From: Antedon mediterranea
Taxonomy: Eukaryota; Echinodermata; Crinoidea; Comatulida; Antedonidae
DNA length: 64,000 nucleotides
Assembly (NCBI RefSeq): GCF_964355755.1
Contig: NC_092671.1
Coordinates: 38,953,304 to 39,017,303 of the forward strand
Direction of reading: 5' to 3'
Part shown: in pieces, positions 33,540 through 48,500 of the stretch
How the letters are laid out: every line of letters begins with the position of its first letter
How positions within the stretch are numbered: the stretch's first letter is position 1
Made by a program: the position numbers and the translations under genes
Notes under the pieces: generated by a model
Database searches by the model: none
The model's input: the letters and a program-made list of their open reading frames with translations, nothing else
What the model was told of the DNA's origin: nothing

Positions 33540-36500
33540 GTAAAGATTTTTTGTTTGTCATGTCTGTGAATAACCATTCATTTACTGTATAAGTGTTTTA
33601 AATAGTAAAGCGTGGTTCCCACTAGCGACGCAACGCAAGGACGTAACGCAACGCAAGTGAATTTACCAATCACAAGCGATGGCTTATTCGGTTTTGATTG
33701 CCAACTGTCTATAACTTCGCTTGTCATTGGTTAAAACGCTTGCGTTGCGTTTACGTCCTTGCGTTACGTTCTAGTGGGAACCAAGCTTAAGGCTGTAAGT
33801 CCTGGTGGTCCCAAAACAAAAAGAACTAGAAAGCCACTCCGAGAGTGCATACCTCCACCTACTGTAAAATTCTATTTCTCCCGTAAAAAAAAATATATAT
33901 ATATATTTGTGTGTGTCTTAATGCTGTTTGTGATTTTTTAATAATATTAATAATAATAATTTCACTGCAAGCATGTGCATGCGAGTTTGGTATAATGGTT
34001 ATGTAACAAGCCTTTCCATTAACAATAGCTTCAGTTGACTAACATTAACAATAGAACAGCAACGTGAAAATCAAACGATTGAATTTGAAAAGAAAATAGG
34101 TTTTTTAAACTACTGGCATCAAAATACGTGCACATTAAATCAAATTATGTTTTAAAATTACAAATCACAAATTATAACTCTTGCCTCTTGTACAAAAATG
34201 AAGTTTTTTGGACAAGTAGTTCTCGAGAAAATGCAATTTCAGTATACTTGTTACTTTAAGACTGCTCGCCGGCTTTTGAAAAATTCTGTCCTATCTTTTA
34301 ACACTAGCAGGTCTGAAAAGTATACTAAAAAGTGGTCCAGAATTGGGACAATGGTCCCAAAATTAAATGGAATGGTCCTTGACCACATATCTATCTGTAT
34401 ATTCATTTTGGTAAAGATCTTGTAATTACTTTTTGAGTAATCCTGCTAACAAACCAACAAACGAACACGCGCTACCGATTACACATACCTCCTTGACGGA
34501 GGTAAATAATTGCTGAATTTACTACAAATTTATTTGTGAAAGTTTCAATTTTGACGCTGCCCTAATCAATATCACCTATTGTGTTTATTATACTATCTAC
34601 CTTAAAAGCAATACATATTGAAAATATATAAAAAAACAAATAAATAAACAAAAATTGCTAAATGAAAACAGCCATAAGAGAAGTGATAAACTGTGGAAAA
34701 CACCATTTATTGAAATTCTTTAAATTTGTAATTAATAATAATAATAACAGGATTTTTATAGCGCACATACCACTCAAGAGTGCTCAATTGTACATTTTGT
34801 AATAATTTCTTTTATGTCAATGTATTGTATGTTGTCATGTTCTTTGTTTTTGCTTAAAGAGATTAATAATGACAATTTTATTGAAATCATATGACCATGT
34901 AAGGATCTTGCAGTACCAGCATTTTCAACAATTATATAGGAATTCAAAGGTTAAATTTCCTTTCACACTGACAAAATACAAAGTTCAAACAATTTTAATC
35001 TTCTGATTGTTTTCACAAAGATGTAAATAAACCCTACATAAACATTTAGCTTTACACTATATACATGCATAATAATAAATTTGGACTTTTAAGCGCATAA
35101 TCCCAATAGCCTCCATATGCTTCACATAACAATAAAAGTAATGCATGAAATAAGTAAAATAAAAAAGAGCAATTAAAAATGAGGGTGACAGGCCATAAAA
35201 TAAATAGATCACAACTGAATTTATATGGTTAAATCGAGGGTGAAAATATTTGTTGAAAAGATGAGTGTTTAAAACACTTAAATACATAAAGGCAATAACC
35301 ATTGTTTTTAACATATATAAACACTATTTAAAGCCCATATGGTTACTATTTGATAGTGATATTGTGAAATATTGGTAAATTATTACAAAACAAGTTTATT
35401 TTAGACAGTGACACATTTTTGTTTTAGACTTTTAGATCCTTGTTGTATTTTATTGTTTATTTTACAATTACTGTACAGCACACAGGAATTTGTATACATC
35501 TGATAATGATTACAGTAGTATTTAAAGTAATATAAATATTATTATTAAATATGATTATTATTGTCCTCAATAGCAAACTAATTTATTAAAGGGTCTTTCA
35601 CACCTTCTCCGGTACGGTTCCGGTCCGGCGACGGCAAATCCAATCAAACGTCAATGTTTTGTTTTTATGCGGCTACGCGCATATCAATTGGTGCTTGGCC
35701 GCGTGGAGCGTTGTGAAAACGAAACATTGGCGTTCGATTCGCCGGACCGGAACCGTGCCGGAACAGGTGTGAAAGGCCCTTTAGTCATATAACTCATCAT
35801 ACTGTCAAATTATAGAAGCAGTGCTCATATTCCGAACATGATCTTATATAATCGCATAGCTCATTGGCGAAAGACCGTAGTCATGAACTATATGAATTGT
35901 TATTAAACTTGTTGTTAAATTATAGAAACAGTGCTCATATTCCGAACATGATCTTATAATCGCATAGCTCATTGGCGAAAGACCGTAGTCATGAACTATA
36001 TGAATTGTTATTAAACTTCTTGTCTTCCATAGCAAACTAACGTATCTAGTCATGAACTATATGAATTGTTATTAAACTTCTTGTCTTTCATAGCAAACTA
36101 ACGTATCTAGTCATGAACTATATGAATTGTTGTTAAACTTCTTCAAATCAAGAACAAACCTTCTTGCTGTTGTTGCGGATATTGAAAGTGTCAGAAAGGA
36201 CTACAAGAAGTTTGTTGCTGAAATGTGGATAACGGAAGAAAAACACATTACTGCACAGGTAAATTATCTATAAATAAAAGACAAGGTAATACCTTTCAAT
36301 ATTAACATCGGCAAGGGTGCGAGCCTCACTCGCTCCATGGTTCTGGTGGTAGAACGAGAACGATAAACCATAGGTCCAGTGTACAAATCTAGCTCGTGTG
36401 CACTTTAAAGAACCTAGTATAGTACATCTTTCGAGATGAGTAGGGGGTTACCTCAGTGTACTAGTATACACACAGCCACTTTCACACACAGACACTTAAC

Positions 36501-39500
36501 ATAACTCATCAAGAGGGCCCCTTGATTGTCAGCATAAACTGTTTAGGGTCACCCTCTATAAATAAGGTGAAATAAATATTTAAAAAATCATGCTCTACAC
36601 ACATCTTGTTAAACCTCTTACCCATTAACCCACTTTCTATCTCCCAATACACCAATTACTTAATAATAATAATAATGTTTAACTTTTAAATTACAGGGTA
36701 AATGTGCAGATAGATTTAAAGTTTCCGAAACATTCTCGTATTCCACGGTAGAATTTAATCCTGCCAAGCTGCGCGAGGTAGAGAGGACGTTGAAACTGAT
36801 ACGTTCATTCGCTCACGACACACTCTCGCTGTGCCTGTACACCTCTCAACTATCTCAGCTGCAGATTGAGTCTTATTTGTATTTGTTGATTAAAAAGAAT
36901 CCAACGTTACAGAGTGTTACTAAATACTCTCCTGTTACAGGTTGGTTTGTTTGTTATTGTTTCTCTGCACACACACACACACATTTACAATGAAAAAAAA
37001 ACAGTTACACTAGTGAGAAAAAAAGGTGGAGAAGGAGGCCAAATAAAAAAAAAGTGTGCAGAAGGAGGCCAAAATAAGTTTGAAAACAAACTTTAAGTCA
37101 TGGCCACCAGATTCAAATAATAAATAAATAAAATATTAAAGGCAGGTAATACTGTAGTTGGTTGAATATTGTTAAATTTACTTTAAAAACGTCGACGTAA
37201 TAATTATCAAGTAATAATCAGCTCACATCTTTTAGTATCAACATCTTTTAGTATCATCACATTGCCTCATCGTATATCATCAATGTCATCATCGTCATTG
37301 TAATGCAATTGTCAACATTAAAAAAAAAATTATGTTATTGTTGTTTTTGAAAGCTCACCTGATTGGTCAAATGAGTTCGGAAGATCAACGACAGATTGAG
37401 CAACTTCGTCAATGTATATCCGTTTTATTTTCATTCCAACGACGACCTACTCAGGACAAGGTGTTCATTGACGTAACCAGAGGCTGGCTAAAGAGACTAG
37501 TGAGTCTACATTTACATTCCTTAAACTAGTTTGATGTGCCCAAATATGGTAGTGATATGCCCAAATATGGTAGTGATATGACATCATGTCTATATGGCCA
37601 CATCACATTTTTTTTGTCACATACAGTTTGATAGTGTCGACAGAGCTTTTAATACTCAACATAACAGTGTATTATATCTGGTAGTTTATTAGTTCACACC
37701 ACATTCAATATACAAATTGCATGTATTAAAGATAAGTAAAGTTTGGACCTCCAAAAAAACATATACTGTACTGTATAAAGCTCTGTCTACACTATAAACT
37801 TTATGTGACAAAAAAAATGTGATGTGCCCATATATGGACATGATGATGTCATATCACTACCATATTTGGAGAATATCACTACCATATTTGGGCACATCAT
37901 ACCTTTTTGTCAAACTAGTTTGATAGTGTAGACAGAGCTTTATATTTTGTTAAATTAATTTGATAAGTAAAATAGTTGATGATCAACTTTCCATTTGTGT
38001 TGGTAGGTTGCAATATTGCTACGACTTGCTAGCATACCTGACCATCTGTTCATATTAAATCATCTTCTACGATGTCCAGCTGGACTTGACCAGTGGGCAA
38101 CCAGTTTCCTACAAGTGCATCCACCACCCCAGGGATACATTAGTGAAAGAGGTGCAACATGGGGTAGCCCCATACTTGATCATTTTGTAGATATGTTAGA
38201 CTATCTCATGACACCTGTTAAGTAAGTATATTTTTTATTATTTAAAAAAATCATTATTATTATTTAATATCATATATATAATGGTACAAGAAACAATAAC
38301 ATACTTTTATGTAGAAAAGCATTATTTTACTGGCCCTCCCTAATAATGTTATAATGTTATATATATGTATATTATTATGTTCATAATCAGTGTACCATGT
38401 CCAATATAACTGGCTCAGCTTATATATTGTGCCAGTTCTGCGTTACATTTCATTTCAAAACCTGAGCTGCACTGATGAGATCTAATAAGATTGAATAAGT
38501 ACTGTCTGCAGATTGGATATTAATTATATTTAAAAAAAAATTGACCTCTATGTAATTCTATAATGCTTTATAAATTTGTTTTTCTGTGCAGACATCGTGA
38601 AGAGTTTTTATCACGGTTGAAAGTTGTATTTACGCCAGATACAAGCAAAGCAAATGAAACCAATCCATTTGCCTGGACCATTCTAGATGAAGACGGTGAA
38701 GAGGTGAGTAAATGGAACAATAAACAATGATGTTTGATCCTACACAAACATTTATACCAACACATATACTGTACAGTCAACTTTCCCAATATAAGACTCC
38801 CTGAACCGGAACCGGAAACTCTCCCAAAACCAGACTTTTCTTGACGTTCAAAATATTCCAAATTCAGTTTTACCATTAGAATCACATTCTGAATACTAGA
38901 CTTGTTGTAAAACCAGACATATTAGGCCAGCCCAAAGAGAGAGTTGACTGTATTACCATTGTACCATAGATGGTGTAGAATCATTTATTAATTTAATTTT
39001 TTTAGTCTGATACTTCTCAGAATATATTTATTTATGTTATGTATTATAGTATGTTCTCTCTCTATAGATATTTATCTGAAATTAAAGAATGAATGAATGA
39101 ATTACAAAACAGTTTTAATCATACCACCAGCAACAATGAAACCCTACAAAATCTGACCCCCTAATAATGTTTTAATTGTTTGCATTCGAATAAAGCACAG
39201 GAGATAATTTCTACTTTTTAATTAAAAAATTGTCCGTCCTTGCTTTAAGCCCTGTCTACACTATAACTAGTTTAACAAAAAAGTATGATGTGCCCAATTA
39301 TGGTAGTGATACGCCCAAATATGGTATTGCTATGACATCAGCATGTCCATATATGGGCACATCACATTTTTTGTCACAACTCTCTATGGCACACAAAGTT
39401 ACCTTCATCACATATCCAAATGAATCATGTCGTTGTTGTTTTAATTTAGGATGAAGATGCTGATAGTCACTGGTTGTTGCTGAATGAGAATGACTTGGTT

Positions 39501-42500
39501 GGTTTACTTGCTCAGTTTCCATTTGACAAATGTTTTAGGCATGTTCTTGTCATGGATAACACAGGTAAATTATTCAGAATAGTCGCAAACATACTTTGTC
39601 TCAAAGTTCAGCCAACGATAAAATATTCCTGAGGGAGTGGCCGAGCGGTTAAGACAATGGAACCATAATTACATAGGCATAACATCGGCAAGGGTTTGAT
39701 GCTCACTCACTTCATGGTTCTGTTGGAACGAGTCTTCTCGGATAGGTCTATAAACCATAGGTCCAGTGTACAAATCTAGCTCATGTGCACTTTAAAGAAC
39801 CTATTACATCTTTCGAGACAGGTAGGGGGTTACACACTGCCACTGATCATAACTGGGCCCTCTAGGAGACCAATCTTTGACTGAAGAGGTCGCCCAGTAA
39901 AAATACTAATAAAAATACTTCTACTACTAATTTAAAAAAAACATAAAACAACCATACTGACATTGAGAGTACTATATGAAACAATAAGGCTGTTTTACAT
40001 GTAACTAGACTTAGATTTTATATTATAACCAAAGGTTATATACATAACTAGAGAGTAACTTCCAATACAACCACATACAGCCTCAATTTGGTGGCTAGTC
40101 TCCTCATAAACCTTCATTTAAATATTTAAACGACTTTAATGTTACCTGCCTTCATTGTCTGTTTCTATTTCTGTCAGATGAGTATGCCATAGAGCGTGTT
40201 AGCAGCCAACACATAATGAAGTTGATATCATTTGCTACGTGTACTATTAACATATTGAAGAAGGGTCTGGCCACATTCAACAAATCAAGGTATAGGCAGT
40301 TTGTGAAAAGAATTGGCCGAATGATCAGGTATGTGTTTTAATTATGACTATGGAAGGCCATCCAGGCCAAAAATGTATGAAATATGCAACCTATATCCCT
40401 AAAAAATTAGCAGAGCAATGAACAACTGTTTTGTATTTTGTGAGAATTGCTGTAAAAAAAGATTAACATCTTTTTGTAGTATCATCTAAGAAAATAACTT
40501 TTTAATTAATTTAATTCCTTTTATTGTAGACATACTGTACAATACGTTTCGGATCATTGGTTGAACTACCGTGATTGGCGGCTGTCTTGCGGTGATACGG
40601 AGGACACAATTCCTTCTCTCGTTTCAATTGATGAGCAGTTCTCTTTGAAGCGTTTGCAGTTAGAACTTGATCAGTTTTATTACCGAGCCACATCAAGTAT
40701 TTTATCAGCTAAAAGGTACATTTGGGACAGTTTTACTTTGAATACTATAGATTGTAACATGGGATCAAGGATGTAGCCAATCAGACATGCTGAAATGAGT
40801 CATGTGTGCGCTCTTTATATTTTCACTATCATGCATGGGAGTGCAAAAAGTGTGCAACAAAAAAAAGCATGGCAGCATTCATTATAAAATAATAGTAACA
40901 CTGTATGTTATTATTTCAGACTGGGAACTTGGCAGTTTATGGCTGAAATGCCATATAACAGCATATCAATACTAATGATGTGGAAGTTACTATGGTTACT
41001 GCATAACAGTGGCACAGGTCTAAACAGTGAGCAAGCGGTTCTACATGGAGCAGGTATTGATGCCTACAAGTGGAGACTCTCTGGTGAGATCAACATAAAC
41101 TTGTACAGCTGTGCCCTCACAACAACATGTCTTCACTATCACACTTATGTGACAAAAAAATGTGATGTGCTCATATATGGACATGATGATGTCATATTAT
41201 TACCATATTTGGGCACATCATACTTTTTTTTGTCAAACTAGTTTGATATTGTAGACAGAACTTATATATACAGTGCTGTGATAAAAAATCCAAATACAGC
41301 ACTTGTAAAATGACTGAATTATTCTTTTGATGAATGAAGAAAGTAATTGTGTGTTGAAAAGCTTTAGGCTGTTGATATAAAGTTTGCGGTACACCACGTA
41401 TATTAGTTTTTCTCGACGTTTCGATCAATATGCTTTGAACATCTTCAGGCGTGAGAATTTTCACATGATAATAATGTTCTCCACTAAACACAGATAGGCA
41501 TCAATTAATATTTTTTATATGCACGCTCTCTGCTTGTCTTTTGTAGACCCTGGTAATCGTGGCGCATTTGATGACAAACTGGCTGAGATGTCTATGCAGG
41601 AGCTGATCTACCTCTTGTCCACGTTTAACAGTATGGCACGCAGTCGACCAGCTTCAGACGTTGTGTTTATTAACTTCATTACCACTGAGATCTTTGAGGT
41701 TTTTATTTATATTTTTATTTTGTAAAGCTCTGTCTACACTATCAAACTTTATGTGATGTGATGTTCCCATATATGGACATGTGATGATGTCATATCACTA
41801 CCATATTTGGTCACAACACACTAGTTTGATAGTGTAGACAGAGTTTTTCAAAGGTTTTATTACAGAATATGAATATGTAAGAGCAGATTCTTTCTAGTTA
41901 TAATCAAGGCAATCTAACAACAGTACACTAAGCTTGTCTTGCCAAGATGGGAACTCATAACAGTCCTTTGATCTTATGTCTGGCTGCGACAAATACCAAC
42001 AGTACTGCACTATGTACACATTCTCTGCGGCGAACGGTGTCTGTACTTGATGTGGAACTGATCGTGTCACAGCCACAGATAAACCCTTTGATCTCCGGAG
42101 CTCAGCATCATGTTGTTGGATTGCCTTGTTTTCGAATTCAATATTAGGATAAAGCAAAATTGTCTATCTCTTTTCAGCTTTCATATGTTAGGGATCATAC
42201 CAAGACATTTTGCTGTAAAATTGGACGAGAATTACTGTCTAGCCTGGCAACCACTCATCCATTTATTATGTCTTCATTGTTGTGTCAGGTAAAAGACGTT
42301 TTCCCGGCGATTGGCACGGTAACTATCACAAGCATGCTTCTAACATTTCCATGTTTTACGCAAGAAAAAAATTGCTCTATTAAAAAAATGTAAATATATT
42401 TCTAATAAATTGTTTTTAAATCCAAAGGCAAATTACTGAAAAATGACAATGATGTGGGTATCAATGGCTGGATCTCAATTGAGATACAAAATAAAATAAG

Positions 42501-45500
42501 CAAAAAGCTTAATCAAAACAATGAAGTATAACAGCCAGAAAATTTAGTAATAGTAATAATAAATAATTTCATTCAAAATCCAAAATTTAATTTCAAATTG
42601 TTTGATATATAAACATCGTTTTAAGAGCAATTTTTTTCTTGGACCCTGCTAGCAGAGTACCATTTGTGATAATTGTGTTTTATTGTTTTTTCCACATGAA
42701 GGTATTTAATGTTAGACTAGACCTGAAGGTAGAGTACTCTGTACTTTTACATTTTTTTTTCTTGTTGGTTTTTTTTGTATTAAACTCTGTCTACACTATC
42801 AAACTAGTTTGACAAAAAAAGTGTGATGTGCTCAAATATGGTAGTGATATACCCAAATATGGTAGTGATATACCCAAATATGGTAGTAATATGATATATC
42901 ATTATGTCCATTAAATGGGTACATCATATTTTTTTGTCACATAAAGTTTGATAGTGTAGAAAGAACTTAATGTAATGTGTAACTACAGTATTTTGTATTT
43001 GTGGTTTTACCCTAACATTCTTGTACTGTGTGTCCACACCTAAAAATATTTCCTCTTTGTTCTTTACAATAACCTACTAATTGTTAAAATTCTGTCAATT
43101 CCTCTGGGTATAGAATCTATGGTAGTACAGTAATTTATCTCTTTTGTGATGTCATATTGAATTTAGAAACATTTTTTATTACAGTCACCGCTAACAGATG
43201 AAGTTTTTAAAAATCAGGGTGGTTTTAACTTGTTTAAGGTAGTTTTCAAGCACGTTTTCAGATAGCACATATGTAACAAAAAGCATATAGGAGACATTTA
43301 AAAATTATTCACACAACTTAAAGTCATTCAAATTATTTGAAGGTTTAAATATATGGGTATCTTAGCATGAATTTTATTAACTAGGAATTGACTACCATGT
43401 ATTGTTTAATAAGTGAACTTTTTTCTTTTTTTTTGGTTTTTGGTGCTATTTCAAACATTTGTTCAATACATATTTTTCACCATTAGATCCACTTTTTCAA
43501 GCAATAGAAATATCATTTTACAATTTTTGGATGTCAGATGAAGCCATTTTTAGATTTATTGGGTGTTCTAATATTTTTAATAATATTTCATCTACAAGTT
43601 AATTTATTTTTAGCATTTTTGTCTCATTTTGTTGGAACGAGAGCAGCTTTTGGAATGTTGGCATTTGATCTTTATCAGCACATTCACAATTGTCATGTTT
43701 TATTGTCATTGTCATAACAAAGTGACATTACCAACATCATTGTCATCAATATTGTCATCATCTTTTACTTTTTTAAAACAAAGCTAAAATTCTAACAACT
43801 TTAGTGGATTGTTGTCTTGGGCTATGTAAAAAATAATTATTATGGATGAAATCATTAGTTCATTTAAAGTATATCAACAAATAAGTTTGTACTTTGTGGT
43901 TTTAGTATTGCTTGTATTATGTGGAATAAGTTCATTATTTAATTAATCTTAAATCAATAGATACAAACTAGTACAGTCTTTTTATTTAGATATATTTTTA
44001 TCAAAAGTTGGGTTTAATAAAGTTAGGAAAATATAAAAATAAATAAAATAAATAAATAATAAAATGTTTAAAAAAGTTGGGTTCTTTCTTTGTCAAATTA
44101 GTAGTGATGGATAAAAAAATACAGTAATTATAATAATATAATATAGATATGCATCCTTAACACTTTAGTTTTAACCTTTAACCTTTGATTTGTTTTTACA
44201 TATCTATATTTTTTTTCAGATGTCCATGTACCTGTTTAGAGAGCTTCCCTTGCATCTATGGCAACCAACATCAGATGACATGGTGCTGGTTCGTCATTGG
44301 TTGGTTGACTTTGCACCAAGCAGTGTGGAAAACCAATTGGCACGCTTGATTTTGAATCATTTAAATTGGGGTTACAATGATCAGGTAAACTAAATAATAT
44401 AGGCCTATATTATGATAATCTTGAGCTCTGTCTACACTATCAAACTAGTTTTATAATGTTGACAAAGCTTTACAATGTTTATAATTTATATGTCAGGATA
44501 ATCTTATTAATAAAGGAATAATTCACAAGGTTAGAGATCTGTGTACACTATCAAACTAGTTTGACAAAAAATAGTGTGATGTGCCTCAATTGTGGTAGTT
44601 AAGCCCAAATATAGTAGTGATATGACAAAGCTTAATAACTGAATAAATTTCTATAAAAATATCATAGAATTTCATGTGTCCTTGTAACACTGTCACCTGA
44701 ATAACTCTAAAATAATTAAATTTTTTAGAAAAATGCTCTTGCTTTGAACATCAAGTTGCATCGCGATGTTGCCATCCTTATTATTGATGCACACTGTAAA
44801 CACATTGCTACGACAGCAACTGACGGTCTTATAGCGGGAGGTATATTGAAGGTAAATAAATAGCTATGAAATTCCTATCATTTTTGTATTGAATATTGTT
44901 ATTATAATAATTATTATTTTGTGTTTAGTTTATTGTTTCACACAATATAAATTTTTAAAAAATATACAGAACATTTGATAAATTAATAAATATTTGAAAT
45001 TAATAAAAAAACATTTTTTACAATATTTTCTGACAATAACCATTTAAAATTAATACTTTGTTGTCAAGGTATCGCAGCTAGCTTCCAATATTCGTTCCAT
45101 GTTAACGACGGAGCAATCATTTGACGTGTGGGCGTGGGAAGTTCTCATGAAGCTTCACCTTCACGTTAACAATCAACCACGACAAGCTTTGCTGCCATCG
45201 GCAAGTGACACCGGTCCTCGTGACGGATTTGGAGATTATCCAGATATCCATTTGGATCCAGCTTTGTACGCCATTCAAAAGGGAGTAAAGAATAACACAC
45301 CAATAGCTTGTTATGTTGCTATAGCGATGACAAAGATAGGTCATGTGTAAGTTATATGAATATTAATTTCATCCTTTTTACGGTATATATTGTTTTGGAT
45401 GTGAATATTTATTGTTTTATAATTTTTTCGAATGATAGTTTGTAAAATAAAGTTTTTTCGTTTTAGGATAATACATTTATCGTTAAATTGAATTGCTTGT

Positions 45501-48500
45501 TCTTTTTGTTTTGTTAATATATTTTGGCAAATTGCCAAGGATAACCATAAGCGAATTCATTCACTATCCTTCTTAAAGGTGGCAATCCTCTTCACAAGAC
45601 AAACATATACACAAGATGCTCTACATAAACAACGTCTTATTACATATCTTTGGAAGTGGAGTTGTAAATTGTCATTAGAAAAAATCCTGACATGAGAGGA
45701 CTTGAACCCAGGACCCTTGGATTGGTAGCCAAGCGTCATAACCATCATCCATCCAGTCTGTGTCCATGTGACTTACATACAGTTTGATTATTTCTTTAGT
45801 GTTGAGGAGTTCATAACGCATGGTCTTAAGTACATGCAAGTGTTAATAGATGCCAGTGACCAAAAGATGTGTATTCCACTGCTGGAAATGGTGGTGAAGA
45901 CATTCCTTAAGGAGAATAAGCAGAGGTTCTTAGTTACTAATGATAAGTAAGAATTTCACCTAACTTTTTCTTTTTTTTAGCATATTAAAGCTTGGTTCCC
46001 ACTAGCGAAGCAACGTAAAAAATCTTGTTTTCCCCCGCCTGCGTGAAATCAACCTGCGATGTTTGCAGCACTGTTGCTTCGTCGGTTCCCACTTGTGATT
46101 ACGCAATACAGCACCTTGCTTCGATACGTCACTACGTTGCTTTCTAGTGGGAACCACACTTTAATGTATATTTGATGGACTATATTATCGAGATTATCTG
46201 GCATTGCCACTTTTTTCTGTTATGCCATTGAACCAGTTGTTTAACATCCTTCAGCTATATTTGAGAGCCCCTTGATTGTCAGCATATGCTGTTTAGGGTC
46301 ACCCTCACTAAATAAGGTTTAATAAAATAAATAAATAAAAATATATTGTCACTGTTGCAATGGATGTTAATCAATTTTATTACATAGCCTATGCAAATAT
46401 GTGAACACAATTGGTTGAAACTGCATCACATGACTACCGCTGCGAGGATCGTAAATCATATATATGTCCTCGAGTACAATGACTTCGTAATTTTCTTATT
46501 CACATTTTGTGTTTTGTTGTCAGGTTTCTTCAAATCATTCAGTCCATCTTGCACGCAGACGCCAACAATGCTAGAATCACTCAGAGGTTCTTTCACACTT
46601 CGTTTCCAGGAGAGACTACCAAATGTTTTTCCAGTATGATCATTGTAAGAGCTTTGTTTAATTTATTTGTTACTTACCAACATTAAGTTAAGTTTATTAA
46701 TGAAGATTCAGATGAATATTAGTATAAAAAAGTATTATATATATAATAATTATTATAATAGTATTAAGAATAAAAATATTGAATTAATTTCTTTGAAGAA
46801 ACTTCTCCAAGATTTCCAAACGTCAGAGCAGCAACCGGATGTGATAGTTGCTTTTTGGTTGAATGTGTTGACACATAACAAGGATTGGCACGAGGACTTG
46901 GACACGCAGTATGTTATGAATGCTCTGCTTCAAGTTGCTTTCAGGATTAAAGATGGCATCAAGGTGGCAGTGGATCTCATCTTTGCCCTTTACAAGGTTT
47001 GTTTGCCTGCTGTTATATTATGTAATAAAAACATTTAAAAAGCAAATTTATGATAGATTTTAAAGCTCTGTCTACACTATCAAATTTCATGTGACAAAAT
47101 AATGTGATGTGCCCATATATGGACATGATGATGTCATATCACCACCGTGTTTGGGTATATCACTACCATATTTGGGCGAACTAGTTTTACAGTGTAGACA
47201 GAGCTTTATAATCTATATTAAATTGACTCTTTTGATTACATTTATACATATGGATACATGTGCCTGTGAGTTATGTAGGCTATAAATTGTTTTAAAATTT
47301 GTACATCAATTTACACTGAAGCCAGAATCTTAATTCAGTGCAATGCTGTTTTTGATTAACAATAATAATTTTAAATTTTATTTTATAATAAAAGTCTCCT
47401 GATAGCCCAAATAGCCACATACACATTAAGGCTAGTGGCTAAATAATAATAATATTAATAATATAAATGAAATAATATATAAAAATAATACTGTTTTGTT
47501 TTCATAATTTCTAGTCATCGTTGATTAATTCCAAGAATCAAGGTTTATTTTCATCGGTGTTAAGTTACGTGACAACAAGCGTCCCTCAGCCAACATTCCT
47601 GTACGCTCAGAGCAGTCAGTACGTGTGGCTAACTTACGCAATCTTGTTGGCAGAACGTAGATACTTGGAAGATCTTCAACTGCATCAGTTTGTTTATAAA
47701 GAGCTTAATGACAATTCTAAATCAAACCCAGAAGCTGCTCTTAAGGTATCAATTTAGTTGGATTAAACTTGTTTTTAGTCAATTTATAGAATTCAACTAT
47801 CTTCTCCTAATTCTCCGTCTACCATAACTATACAGTTATTTAAAACAACTACTACTTCTAAAGCTCTGTCAACAACAAAAATATGTGACAAACAAAGTGT
47901 GATGTGCCCAAATATGGTAGTGATATACCCAAATATGGTAGTGTTATGACATCAGCATGTCCATATATGGACACATCACATTTTTTTGTCACATATAATT
48001 TAAAAGTGTAGAAAGAACTTAATAAATTAATATTTATTTGATTTTCTATAATTTTGAATTATTAATAATTTTGTTAAATTTAAAATGTTTACAGAAAGGT
48101 GCTAATAAGTTGAAGGTAGGCTTCTCCCCAGCCATTCAGCGGTTACCAATTTACAGATGGGCTTCACAGGTACTTGACATGGACATGAACCACCCATTAC
48201 TACCAATCATGTGGCAACGATTCTTTGGCTTGTACCTAATGAGGCTAGAAGCGCAGCCTGGGTAAGTATGGATCGTTGGATTGAGTTTCAATAGAAACAA
48301 GAAGTTAGGAATGTTGTGGTTTCAGTTACTGGACACAATTTATACCTTAGTTGTCAGAACTTCCATTCAACTTCAATTTATGTAATGGAACTTATTATAC
48401 AAATACTTCTTTGATACTTTTTGTGGGTAGTGGTTTGTGATAGCAAGTTCATAAGATCTCTTTAGATTCTCTTAGTAAAGCAACCAACCAAATTTCATTT

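Noticed and set aside
39631-39705. Functional tRNA gene
   Set aside because: Only the A-box half looks like a tRNA; anticodon arm and acceptor stem do not close, and the body recurs as a SINE.
41894-42157. 87-codon minus-strand frame and overlapping plus frames in EPG5 intron 12
   Set aside because: No recognised similarity, repeat-like surroundings and no splice or promoter signals.
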